From positions 1-64,000 of the forward strand of contig CANRKJ010000007.1 in the NCBI GenBank assembly GCA_947631185.1: a stretch of 64,000 nt of DNA, read 5' to 3'. The stretch comes from an uncultured Clostridia bacterium (lineage in GTDB: Bacteria; Bacillota; Clostridia; TANB77; CAG-508). Below the pieces are notes generated by a model. The model made no database searches. It saw only the letters and a program-made list of their open reading frames with translations, and was not told where the DNA came from. This document shows, piece by piece, positions 7,842 through 15,897 of this stretch (positions are counted from its first letter, which is position 1; each line of letters starts with the position of its first letter). Position numbers and translations under genes: made by a program.

Positions 7842-9368
7842 TTACACCTTCAATATAATTTCTACTTTTTGGTCTTTGCCAATTTCTATTTTTTCTATCA
7901 ATTTTTTTAGAATAACATTATCAAACTTCTTACAATTTTCAAACTCTATAATTAGCTTTTCAGTATCAGTTCGAGATTCAAAAGTCTTTTCTGATTTTTC
8001 TAACCTATCTAATCTATCTTTTAATTCTGTAACTTTTTCCTTATATTCGTTATATTCTTTTATAAATTGTTCTTCTGATATAATGCCTTCTACTTTCTTT
8101 GAATATAACACTTTAAAATTAGATTCTTGTTTTGAAATTTCATTTTTAATCTTTTTATAATCATTTAGTTCCGTATTTTGTCTTTCTCTATATTCTTGCA
8201 CCTCATCAGCATATTTTCTAATTTGTAATTGTTTTAGCCTTTTTGATACTTTTTTAAGCACTATTTCATTCAAATCCTTTTCCATTATTTTGTTGTTACA
8301 AACATTGCAAATCTCTGGATGTCTATAATGTTCTTCGCACACAAAATAACCTATGTCATTTGGCTTTCCTGTTATTTTTCCATTTGCATCAATTCTAGTG
8401 GGATATGAGTTTTTATATGTCATTCTTCTTCCACAATGCTTACAATATGTTAGTCCTTTAAGTAAATATAAATATGTCTTAAAATCTTTTTTAGTTTTAT
8501 TTCCTTTCATTTGTTGAACTATATTGTAATCTTCTTGTGGAATTATACTCGGATGAGTATTCTGTAAAATTTCATATTTTGATTTAGGTGCTAATAATGT
8601 CTTTTTTGATTTAAAATCAGTTATATATTTATTTAATACCATATTTCCTGCATATATAGGATTAGTCAAAATTCTATTTATCATAGATTTAGTCCAACAA
8701 CATCTTGCGTTCTTTTGTCCTAAATATTGTGATGCTGTTTTAATATTTCTTTTATTTAAGTTTTGAGCAATCTCTAATGGCTTTTTTCCATCTATAAAAG
8801 ATTTATAAATTTCCCTTATAATTGGAGCAACATTTTCATCTATTACTAATTTATATTTATCATCCTTATCCTTTTGATACCCATAAGCTACACTAGCCTC
8901 TATGAATTTTCCTTGCTCTTTAAAATTTCTTTTGACAAGCTTAATTTTTCTTGAAATATCTTCTAAATAACTTTGATTAACTATTCCTCTTAAAGCAACT
9001 ACATCAGGGGTTTCATATCTTTCACCTGTATCAATATATTCTGTTACAGAAATAAGTCTAACATCATTCTCTGGAAAAAATATATCTGTATAATATGATG
9101 TTAAGTTTTTATCTCTTGTCAATCTACTCATATCCTTAACAATTACCATATTGATTTTATTTCTGATAATATCTATCATTAATTTATTAAGTGCTGGTCT
9201 TGAAGATAATATTCCAGAATATCCATTATCTACATATTCTTGAGCAACATTATATTTATGTTCTGTAGCATATTTAGTGGTTATCTCTCTTTGGATATCA
9301 ATGCTATTATTAATTTCTTTATCCTCTTTAGATAATCTCAAATAAATTGCTGCATTGTATTCTCTCAT
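7842..9368 (-). CDS. Large serine recombinase (element end-proximal)
   Basis: This is a site-specific recombinase of the resolvase/invertase superfamily, 508 residues long. The catalytic domain starts near residue 5 with AIYLRLSKED, whose serine is the nucleophile, and includes VIVKDMSRLTRD. A recombinase domain follows (near 160-280), then a zinc-ribbon with CKHCGRRM and CNVCNN cysteine pairs near 305-360, and a C-terminal coiled coil. The TAATG overlap with the upstream recombinase shows translational coupling. It is 53 bp from the attachment core. Together with its partner it is the obvious candidate to excise the element from cotJC. Confidence 0.93.
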   Translation of the reverse strand: MREYNAAIYLRLSKEDKEINNSIDIQREITTKYATEHKYNVAQEYVDNGYSGILSSRPALNKLMIDIIRNKINMVIVKDMSRLTRDKNLTSYYTDIFFPENDVRLISVTEYIDTGERYETPDVVALRGIVNQSYLEDISRKIKLVKRNFKEQGKFIEASVAYGYQKDKDDKYKLVIDENVAPIIREIYKSFIDGKKPLEIAQNLNKRNIKTASQYLGQKNARCCWTKSMINRILTNPIYAGNMVLNKYITDFKSKKTLLAPKSKYEILQNTHPSIIPQEDYNIVQQMKGNKTKKDFKTYLYLLKGLTYCKHCGRRMTYKNSYPTRIDANGKITGKPNDIGYFVCEEHYRHPEICNVCNNKIMEKDLNEIVLKKVSKRLKQLQIRKYADEVQEYRERQNTELNDYKKIKNEISKQESNFKVLYSKKVEGIISEEQFIKEYNEYKEKVTELKDRLDRLEKSEKTFESRTDTEKLIIEFENCKKFDNVILKKLIEKIEIGKDQKVEIILKV

Positions 9369-10927
9369 TATGCCAACTCCATAATATCATATTTATAATT
9401 AATAAAAATATTATCTTCATTATCAATTTCAACACTCTCAATAATATCTGATAATTGTCCTTTAGTCCATTTGTTTACATCTGATACCTTTTTAGCGACT
9501 CTTTTAAATTCTGCCTCTTTTATGTTTGAATTGTTATTTATTTTTTGTTTGATAGTCTTGATTTTTTCATTTATTCTGTCTCTGTTTGCAGTTTCCTGAT
9601 TGTACATAGTTTTAAAATCAATTTCTTGGATAATTCCATTTCTGTAATCTTGGTATAATGATGAAATAATTTTACTACATTTTTCTAATTGTTTTTCATT
9701 TACTCTCAATTCTTTTTCATATCCAGTTTTATCTATGCTTTTATAATCTTTTGCAAGAAGTTCTGCAAGCTTTTCACAATCAACAATAGCTTTTATTTTC
9801 TTATTAAGATTACTTACGACAATTTGTGTTACTGACCCAAGTTCTATCCCTTTATATTTTCTTGAGCAGTAACCTTTTTTGTGTAAACTACTAGAGCAAT
9901 ATAATCTCATAAAAGAAATTGTAGTTCTATCTTTTCTGTACTTTACTTTTAGTTGCATAGGCTCTCCACACTCTTTACACATTACAATTCCGTTTAATAT
10001 CCATTTATGAGTATGTGATTTTGCTCGTTTGTTTAAGTTCATCCTTCTTTGCACACTATCAAAGAGATCTTGTGAAATTATTGCTTTATGTGTGTTATAA
10101 GCGATTTTCCATTCAGAACGAGGAACTTGTTTGACTTTTTTGGACTTATAGCTTAAATTGATAACTTTTCCATATTCGGTATGTCCTAAATATGCTTTAT
10201 TCTTTAATATTTTAGAAATGCTAGAATAATTCCAGCCATATTCTCCATTCTTATTCTTTTCAAATCCATTATAACTAGGGCAATATATCTTATCTGCTTG
10301 TAATTTTCTCGCTATTTCTCCCATAGTATCTCCCTTATTATACATTTGAAAAATCTTTTTCACGGCTCTTGCTTCTTCATCATTTATAATTAGTTTGTTT
10401 CTGTTTTTCTCATCTTTCACATATCCATAAGGTGCTTTTGCTGCTACATATAGTCCCTGTTCTTTTCTAGCCCATACACCACTTTTTACTTTTCTTGAAA
10501 TGTCTTTACTATACCAATCATTTATTAGTGTTTTAAAACCAATCATATCATTATTAGAAGTTTTTTGATATGTATCTACATTATCTAATATGGCAATATA
10601 TCTTATTTCCTTTTCAAGAAAAAATATTTCAATAAAATAGTTTGCCTCAAAATTATTTCTACTTAATCTTGATAAGTCTTTTGTTATAACGCAATTAACT
10701 TTTTTTCTTTCTATGTCATCTAACATTCGCTGAAAATTTGGTCTATCTGTATTTAATCCTGTATATCCATCATCAATATAAAAATCATATAATTCAAAAT
10801 CAATTCCTAACTGTTTGATTTTTTCTTCTATAATGCTCTTTTGACTAACAATGCTGTCACTTACTTCTTTATCTCCATCTTCTACTGATAGCCTTAAATA
10901 TCCTGCAACTTTATATTCGTTTTCCAC
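9368..10927 (-). CDS. Large serine recombinase (second copy, distinct)
   Basis: The 519-residue product is a second full-length large serine recombinase, clearly diverged from its neighbour. The catalytic serine lies in AGYLRLSVEDGD near residue 13, with VITKDLSRLSRNN further on. The recombinase domain carries DISRKVKSGVWARKEQG, and the zinc-ribbon begins CKECGEPM near 315. A coiled coil lies near 400-480. The start is GTG with AGGAGG 9 nt upstream. It is followed without a gap by the other recombinase. Tandem pairs of this kind are known from TnpX-related elements. Whether both are needed for one reaction cannot be decided here. Confidence 0.93.
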   Translation of the reverse strand: MENEYKVAGYLRLSVEDGDKEVSDSIVSQKSIIEEKIKQLGIDFELYDFYIDDGYTGLNTDRPNFQRMLDDIERKKVNCVITKDLSRLSRNNFEANYFIEIFFLEKEIRYIAILDNVDTYQKTSNNDMIGFKTLINDWYSKDISRKVKSGVWARKEQGLYVAAKAPYGYVKDEKNRNKLIINDEEARAVKKIFQMYNKGDTMGEIARKLQADKIYCPSYNGFEKNKNGEYGWNYSSISKILKNKAYLGHTEYGKVINLSYKSKKVKQVPRSEWKIAYNTHKAIISQDLFDSVQRRMNLNKRAKSHTHKWILNGIVMCKECGEPMQLKVKYRKDRTTISFMRLYCSSSLHKKGYCSRKYKGIELGSVTQIVVSNLNKKIKAIVDCEKLAELLAKDYKSIDKTGYEKELRVNEKQLEKCSKIISSLYQDYRNGIIQEIDFKTMYNQETANRDRINEKIKTIKQKINNNSNIKEAEFKRVAKKVSDVNKWTKGQLSDIIESVEIDNEDNIFINYKYDIMELA

Positions 10928-10974
10928 AATAATTACGCCTCCTATTCGTAAATATTGTTTAAAAATAAACTAAT

Positions 10975-11124
10975 TTAACTTTCTAATTCTTGCATTCCAT
11001 ATGCGACTATCAATTTTATTAATTTTTCCTTGCTTAAACTTTCTTTTGTAGTTCTCACAATTACATTATATTTTTTGTTACCTACTGTATATATTTCTTG
11101 TTCTTGAATATTGAATTTATTCAT
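10975..11124 (-). CDS. Small TnpW-like ORF at the head of the recombinase operon
   Basis: This 49-residue ORF has GGAGG 7 nt before its ATG. It encodes a small charged protein with YTVGNKKYNVIVRTTKE followed by a helical KEKLIKLIVAYGMQEL. This resembles in size, layout and position the TnpW-type small proteins found beside TnpX-like recombinases. The similarity is from memory and loose. It is the first gene of the recombinase operon, 48 bp before the upstream recombinase start. Function is unknown. Confidence 0.6.
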   Translation of the reverse strand: MNKFNIQEQEIYTVGNKKYNVIVRTTKESLSKEKLIKLIVAYGMQELES

Positions 11125-11142
11125 AACCAAACCTCCATATTA

Positions 11143-11151
11143 AAGAATATG
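11143..11151 (-). promoter_or_regulatory. Possible mother-cell-type -10 for the recombinase operon
   Basis: CATATTCTT on the minus strand partly matches the sigma-E/sigma-K -10 (CATACAnT / CATAnnnTA). It lies 19 bp upstream of the start codon, almost the same distance as CATACAATA before cotJA. No convincing -35 is visible, so this is tentative. Confidence 0.25.
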
Positions 11152-11154
11152 TAA

Positions 11155-11183
11155 TTGCTAAAAAAAAATGCATATGTTATAAT
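11155..11183 (+). promoter_or_regulatory. Promoter of the element glycosyltransferase
   Basis: TTGCTA (11155-11160), a 17-bp spacer and TATAAT (11178-11183) with an extended TG make a strong housekeeping promoter. It faces away from the recombinase operon. The start point predicted near 11190 favours the internal ATG at 11216. Confidence 0.75.
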
Positions 11184-11215
11184 ATTCTATGAAAAAAATT
11201 AAAAAGAGGAAATGT

Positions 11216-12451
11216 ATGTTGAGTTTATTTTATATAATCATATTTATTGAATTATTAACTATATTTTATAACTTAATTAAATTTTTGATATATAAACTTA
11301 AATTTAAAACACAATTAAAATCTTTAAACTCTAATTGTGATAATTTTCATATATATGTTTTAATTCCTTGCTATAAAGAAATATCTGTAATAAAGGAAAC
11401 TTTAGACCATTTTAAGAAAATTACGAATGGTATTAAAAACATTGATATTTATATTATTACAACTGAAAAAGAAAGAAATGAAAATACATTAGGTCAAACT
11501 ACTTATGATTATTTATTAAATTTAGATATTCTTAATAATCCTCAATTTCATTTATTAAACTATCCACAAATTACTGGAATGATGGCAGATCAATTAAATT
11601 ATGCTATCGAAAAAATATTAAAAAATCAAAGTTTATCAACAAATAAAATATACTTTTCAGTTTATAATGCTGATAGCCATCCAGATAATTTTACCTTTAT
11701 AGAACTTTCACAAAAAATTCAACAAAATGATTTTCCAAAAATAATACAACAATATAGTAATTATTTTCTAAATTATAATTTTCAAAACTTTATAATGAAA
11801 GGTTTTTCTATTTATCAAACTGCTTTTGAATTTAGAAATGGTATAATAAATAATAGCATTTCCAAATATCTGTATTCCCATGTTGTTGGACATGGATTAA
11901 CAATTAGAGCTGATTATATTCAAAATCTGAATGGTTTTAACTCTAATTTTTGGTGTGAAGATATATATCTTACTGGCTTATTACATAATAACAACGAAAA
12001 AATATTATATTTAAACTCATTAGATAATGCTCAAAACCCTGAGAATTTGATGGTACAAATCATACAAAATGCTGTATGGTTTAAAACAGCATCTCATCAT
12101 TTTAGTATTTTAAAAAATATCAGTAAAAATTTTAATATTTCTTTAAATGGATTTATTTGGTTATGTCATGAATTTCGAGCAACATTCATTTGGTTAATGA
12201 TGCCTGTTTTTTTACTTTATTCACTAATATACCCATTATTAAATAAATACTATTTTCTGTTGTTGCTATCAATAGGCACTTACCTTATTTTTGTTTTCAC
12301 TAATTATTTATTAAATTTAATTATAATAAATAAAAAAAGATTTATAAAATATATGAAAAATTATTTCTCATGTTGTTTGGCTATTTTATTGACTAGTATA
12401 GGTCCATTCTATTCTTTATTTTTGAAAAATAAAATCAAAACAAAAAGATAA
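11216..12451 (+). CDS. Membrane-bound GT2-like glycosyltransferase
   Basis: The protein looks like a family-2 glycosyltransferase embedded in the membrane. One N-terminal membrane segment is followed by a GT-A-like domain with IYVLIPCYKE, a YNADSHPDN segment in the place of the DxD motif, and WCEDIYLTGLL resembling the ED acceptor motif. At least two strongly hydrophobic segments end the protein. I chose the ATG at 11216, which has AGAGG upstream. The earlier ATG at 11189 falls on the predicted transcription start. It is element cargo and the only gene of the element on the plus strand. Donor and acceptor are unknown; an envelope or spore-surface glycan is possible. Confidence 0.65.
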   Translation: MLSLFYIIIFIELLTIFYNLIKFLIYKLKFKTQLKSLNSNCDNFHIYVLIPCYKEISVIKETLDHFKKITNGIKNIDIYIITTEKERNENTLGQTTYDYLLNLDILNNPQFHLLNYPQITGMMADQLNYAIEKILKNQSLSTNKIYFSVYNADSHPDNFTFIELSQKIQQNDFPKIIQQYSNYFLNYNFQNFIMKGFSIYQTAFEFRNGIINNSISKYLYSHVVGHGLTIRADYIQNLNGFNSNFWCEDIYLTGLLHNNNEKILYLNSLDNAQNPENLMVQIIQNAVWFKTASHHFSILKNISKNFNISLNGFIWLCHEFRATFIWLMMPVFLLYSLIYPLLNKYYFLLLLSIGTYLIFVFTNYLLNLIIINKKRFIKYMKNYFSCCLAILLTSIGPFYSLFLKNKIKTKR

Positions 12452-12478
12452 ATGAAGGTTTAATATTTACCTTCATTT
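12450..12478. terminator. Bidirectional terminator inside the element
   Basis: The stem AAATGAAGGT/ACCTTCATTT lies between the convergent glycosyltransferase gene and the PHP gene, with T runs on both sides. Confidence 0.7.
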
Positions 12479-13352
12479 ATTTATTCCAATTATCTATAAT
12501 TCCTTTGCTTATATTTAAATTACCATACCCAATTCCTAACTTTCTATCTTTCTTTTTATCACCATGGCAATCTGAGCCACCAGACATTAATAGACCATGA
12601 CTTATGCAATATTTCTCAAGAATTTTAATTTGTTCCTCTGTAAAAGAGCTATGGTAAACTTCAATTCCATCTATTAAATTTTTATTTTTTATTTTGTCTA
12701 AATATTCAATATGATTATCTAACTGATATTTGTATAAATGTGCCAAGAATATTTTTCCATGATGTTTATGAATAAATTGATTAAAAAATTCTAAAGTTGG
12801 CATTTGTTTACTAAAATCTCTATATAGTGGAAATTTCTTATCTACAGTACATGTTCTAAAAAACAAAGCTTTATTTTCCAATTGTTTTTCTGTGAAAAAA
12901 TTTTTATTTTCTGGGAAGTTGATAATACTGTCATAAATAACATCCACAGGATATTCTGTTTCTGGATTATAAGATAAATTATCTTCAATTTTTATTCCTT
13001 TTTTATGACAAATATTTACTAAGTCATAAAATTCTTCAATTAGTCTTTTTCTATTTTTTTCTATTGTGTAATAATCCTCTAACCATCTTTGAACTGGATG
13101 CAAATCAAAGTCATAAGCCAATATTTCAATTTTTACTCCATCAAATGTACAATTTAATTCAACACCTTTAATAAGTTTTCCTGTGAAAATGTCTTTTAAA
13201 TTATCCTTTTCTTCGATTTCGATATAAGATTTAGCGGTGTCATGGTCTGTAATAGAAAACACTTCTAATTTTAAGTTTTCTGCTTTTTCTAATATCTCCT
13301 TAGTAGTCCATGTTCCATCTGAATTAGTTGTATGAGAATGTAAGTCTATCAT
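12477..13352 (-). CDS. PHP-domain phosphoesterase
   Basis: The N terminus MIDLHSHTTNSDGT and the following ITDHD are the first two metal-binding motifs of the PHP family, close to the YciV/TrpH-like phosphoesterases that act on nucleotides or short RNA. A later SGGSDCHGD near residue 270 supplies the last motif. I place the start at 13352, where the ATG overlaps the TGA of the kinase gene and AAAGGGAAG lies upstream. An ATG 14 codons earlier adds only a basic tail. It is the last gene of the five-gene cargo operon. A histidinol-phosphatase role is unlikely without other his genes. Confidence 0.75.
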   Translation of the reverse strand: MIDLHSHTTNSDGTWTTKEILEKAENLKLEVFSITDHDTAKSYIEIEEKDNLKDIFTGKLIKGVELNCTFDGVKIEILAYDFDLHPVQRWLEDYYTIEKNRKRLIEEFYDLVNICHKKGIKIEDNLSYNPETEYPVDVIYDSIINFPENKNFFTEKQLENKALFFRTCTVDKKFPLYRDFSKQMPTLEFFNQFIHKHHGKIFLAHLYKYQLDNHIEYLDKIKNKNLIDGIEVYHSSFTEEQIKILEKYCISHGLLMSGGSDCHGDKKKDRKLGIGYGNLNISKGIIDNWNK

Positions 13353-14023
13353 CTTTCTTCCCTTTCTTTTTCTTTTAAATTTAGTAATATGCAAACTTTC
13401 TCTAATACTTCTTGTTTGTTTATATAATTTGTATCAATTAAATGTATTCTTCCTTCATTTTCTTGAACAAGTAATTTATTGAAAAATTCTATCTGTTTAT
13501 TAATTAAGTTTTCTTCTATCCAATCATTTTCTGATAGAGCTTGTCCTCTTTCCATTTGCCTTGTTTTATTTCTTCTTACCACTTCTTGACTACTTGCCTG
13601 TAACCAAATATGTTCATCTGGTAAAGATATTCCACTTTTATTTACTTCTGCTATAAATTTTTCATATAATTGAATTACATTTTCATAAATTCCATTTAAT
13701 CTTTTTATTGTTTCAAAGGAATATGCTACCGATAGAATTTCTAATACCCCTCTATCCATAAAAACATATTTTCCTAAACTAGCTAATTTATTTGCTTCTA
13801 TTAATCTATCTAATTCAATTTTGAAAAAGAACTTTTGATTTTCCTTTTCTTCTGCCACAGTTGTAGGAATACTTGGAACTGTAAAGTATTTTTGTGCATT
13901 CCTTTTTATAAATAAACTAGCTCCTGGAATTATAGCAACATTTTGTACATTTTTTTCTAAATTTTCACACAATGTTGTTTTTCCTGCATTTGAAGTTCCG
14001 TCTATTACAATTATTTTTCCCAT
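13349..14023 (-). CDS. P-loop kinase, deoxynucleoside/nucleotide-kinase-like
   Basis: The 224-residue protein has a clear Walker A, IVIDGTSNAGKTTLCENL, at its N terminus and a DRG motif (VFMDRGVLEI) near residue 95, as in deoxynucleoside and thymidylate-type kinases. It has an arginine-rich lid-like stretch (VVRRNKTRQMERGQ). The substrate is not known. It lies 8 bp after the deoxyribosyltransferase and overlaps the PHP gene by 4 bp. In this context a kinase for a salvaged or modified nucleoside is a reasonable inference. Antibiotic-modifying kinases with the same fold are an alternative. Confidence 0.65.
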   Translation of the reverse strand: MGKIIVIDGTSNAGKTTLCENLEKNVQNVAIIPGASLFIKRNAQKYFTVPSIPTTVAEEKENQKFFFKIELDRLIEANKLASLGKYVFMDRGVLEILSVAYSFETIKRLNGIYENVIQLYEKFIAEVNKSGISLPDEHIWLQASSQEVVRRNKTRQMERGQALSENDWIEENLINKQIEFFNKLLVQENEGRIHLIDTNYINKQEVLEKVCILLNLKEKEREER

Positions 14024-14031
14024 ATATTGAC

Positions 14032-14457
14032 TTATACCTCTTCTAGTATTTTTTCTAATTCCTCTAGGCTTTTTGCAATTTTAAAATTCATACAGCCTTC
14101 AATCATTAAATTATCATTACCTGTATAATCTAATGCTCTTGTATCTGTTTTAAAACCTATTGATTTAATACCCCATGCATATGCCATTCCAAGTTCAACA
14201 CAACCACCTTCATCTGGCACTCTACCATTTAGGTCAAAGATTAACAAATCTGATTTTTTTATACACTCTACATCACCATTAAATATCTTTTTATTAATTT
14301 CTAATTTATTTTCATCATTTATCATTTCATATGCTAAACCAGATTCATCTTGTGGTAAATAAACTTTATGCCCTCTTGCTTCTAACCATTTTTTCATCTC
14401 TTCATTTCTTTTTAATTCCATATCATTAAATAATGGTGCTGCATAATAAATCTTCAT
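14032..14457 (-). CDS. Nucleoside 2-deoxyribosyltransferase-family protein
   Basis: The 141-residue protein matches the nucleoside 2-deoxyribosyltransferase family. The start is MKIYYAAPLFNDMELKRNEE, a DLLIFDLNG strand follows, and DEGGCVELGMAYAWG near residue 82-96 contains the catalytic glutamate. Such enzymes move deoxyribose between bases or hydrolyse deoxynucleotides to a free base. AAGGAGGGG lies upstream of the ATG. It sits between a queuosine-precursor-type transporter gene and a P-loop kinase gene, which suggests base import, deoxyribosyl transfer and phosphorylation as a route. That route is an inference. Confidence 0.8.
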   Translation of the reverse strand: MKIYYAAPLFNDMELKRNEEMKKWLEARGHKVYLPQDESGLAYEMINDENKLEINKKIFNGDVECIKKSDLLIFDLNGRVPDEGGCVELGMAYAWGIKSIGFKTDTRALDYTGNDNLMIEGCMNFKIAKSLEELEKILEEV

Positions 14458-14469
14458 GAAATCCCCTCC

Positions 14470-15138
14470 TTAAAAGATTTTATACTTCACTTCATTATCA
14501 AAAGTATCTATTTTTTCTTTTCTCTTTATTAAATTTACAACTTTGTAAGTGATTGGCGTTAAGACAACTTCTAATAATACTTTTAACATATATGTATCAA
14601 ACATTAAAAATAAAATAGATTTAATATCTAAAGTACCTAAAAAAACAATTGGTATAAATAAAAGTGTATCAATCCCTTCGCCTACTAATGTGGAAGTAAT
14701 AGTTCTTAGAGCTAAATATTTTCCTTCTGTTTTTACCTTCATTTTGGATAAAACAATTGAATTAGCAAAATTTCCAATCAAGAATGAAATAAATGATGCA
14801 AATAAAATTCGTGGCGTACTCCCTAAAATATTTACCAATGCATTTTGCAGTTCAAATGTTTCATCCACTGGTAGAACTATTGTAATATTAAAAATAATAA
14901 CCATTATTAAATTACAAAGAAATGATATCCATATAACAAATCGAGATTTATAGAAACCGTAAACTTCAGTAAATACATCATTTAAAATATATGTAATTGG
15001 AAAAAGTATATCACCAGCAGTAAATATTAGTCCAAATATATTAATTGTTTTAATAGTGATTATATTAGATATTAATAAACAAGTAACATTTAAACTAAGT
15101 AAAATAACAAATATTTTTGAATAATTTTCTCTATTCAT
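14470..15138 (-). CDS. Queuosine-precursor transporter family (YhhQ/VUT) membrane protein
   Basis: This 222-residue protein has about six membrane segments. It shows the YhhQ/VUT features: an early TAGDILFPITYILNDVFTEVYG segment, and a second half with AFISFLIGNFANS and LVGEGIDTLLFIP. Characterised relatives import queuine or 7-deazaguanine precursors. The ATG overlaps the stop of the ParB-like gene by 4 bp. No tgt, queA or queG gene is in the window. Coupling to a deoxyribosyltransferase and kinase instead of tRNA-modification genes is unusual and hints at handling of a modified base. Confidence 0.8.
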   Translation of the reverse strand: MNRENYSKIFVILLSLNVTCLLISNIITIKTINIFGLIFTAGDILFPITYILNDVFTEVYGFYKSRFVIWISFLCNLIMVIIFNITIVLPVDETFELQNALVNILGSTPRILFASFISFLIGNFANSIVLSKMKVKTEGKYLALRTITSTLVGEGIDTLLFIPIVFLGTLDIKSILFLMFDTYMLKVLLEVVLTPITYKVVNLIKRKEKIDTFDNEVKYKIF

Positions 15139-15773
15139 TTTATATTTTTTACCACCTTTTCATCAATTATTTTAACATATTCTATATTAAACCCTCTATT
15201 AATAAAAAAATTTTTATTATAATTAGCATCTAATAAATCAAATATAGCAAATTGAACTGCTAAATTCAAGTATAGTGCTATAGCTAATCTATGCGCTCCA
15301 TCTATAATTTCTCCATTTGGTGTTATTGGAATAATTGTCTTATTTATGCCAACACATTTGATATTTTCAATTAAACTATTAAAATTTTCAATAAAACTCT
15401 GTGGACCTTCCTTTTTTCCATCTGGTTCTATAAAATTGTTAAAACTTTTTATATGATTCAAGTAGATTTTTTTAGCTAATTCATAATTTTCTTGAGTTAT
15501 ATATGCTTGTACATAATAATATTTAATAAATACATCATATCTATATTTACTAATTAAATTAATTGGCATAGTTTCAAAAATCCTTATCTTGTTTCTTTTT
15601 TTTAATAATGATGTTATGTATTCATTGTCTAATAATTTCCCTAGTTCCATATAAGAAATGGTTCTCAAATATTTACTATTTTTTATAGGTATTCCTTTCA
15701 ATTTTTTATTAATATCTTTTAATTTTTCAAATCTTATTTTTCCCATTCCTTCTATGTCAATTTGATTGTACAT
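15135..15773 (-). CDS. ParB/sulfiredoxin-fold domain protein
   Basis: The 212-residue protein carries ITPNGEIIDGAHRLAIALYL near residue 150-170, the GxxxDGxHR signature of the ParB-N/Srx fold. That fold is found in nucleases, CTPases and free-serine kinases. The rest is not recognisable. There is no helix-turn-helix DNA-binding domain of a true ParB and no ParA partner. It is the first gene of the five-gene cargo operon, preceded by AAAGGA and its own promoter. A small-molecule kinase or a nucleotide-dependent switch are both possible. Confidence 0.6.
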   Translation of the reverse strand: MYNQIDIEGMGKIRFEKLKDINKKLKGIPIKNSKYLRTISYMELGKLLDNEYITSLLKKRNKIRIFETMPINLISKYRYDVFIKYYYVQAYITQENYELAKKIYLNHIKSFNNFIEPDGKKEGPQSFIENFNSLIENIKCVGINKTIIPITPNGEIIDGAHRLAIALYLNLAVQFAIFDLLDANYNKNFFINRGFNIEYVKIIDEKVVKNIK

Positions 15774-15830
15774 ATTTCTTTCTTTTCCTTTATAACTTTT
15801 TTATTCCACAAAAATATTTATTTTGAAATT

Positions 15831-15859
15831 ATTTTATCATGTTTATTTACAAAATACAA
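15831..15859 (-). promoter_or_regulatory. Promoter of the five-gene cargo operon
   Basis: On the minus strand TTGTAT (15854-15859), a 17-bp spacer and TAAAAT (15831-15836) form a housekeeping-type promoter just inside the element end. Confidence 0.6.
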
Positions 15860-15897
15860 TATACCCCCAATTTACCTTTTATAACATTGTTTCATAT

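Noticed and set aside
11189..11215. Start of the element glycosyltransferase at ATG 11189
   Set aside because: This ATG coincides with the predicted transcription start and has no ribosome site. The ATG at 11216 has AGAGG.
15135..15773. A plasmid partition ParB
   Set aside because: Only the ParB-N/Srx-fold motif is present. There is no DNA-binding helix-turn-helix domain and no ParA neighbour.
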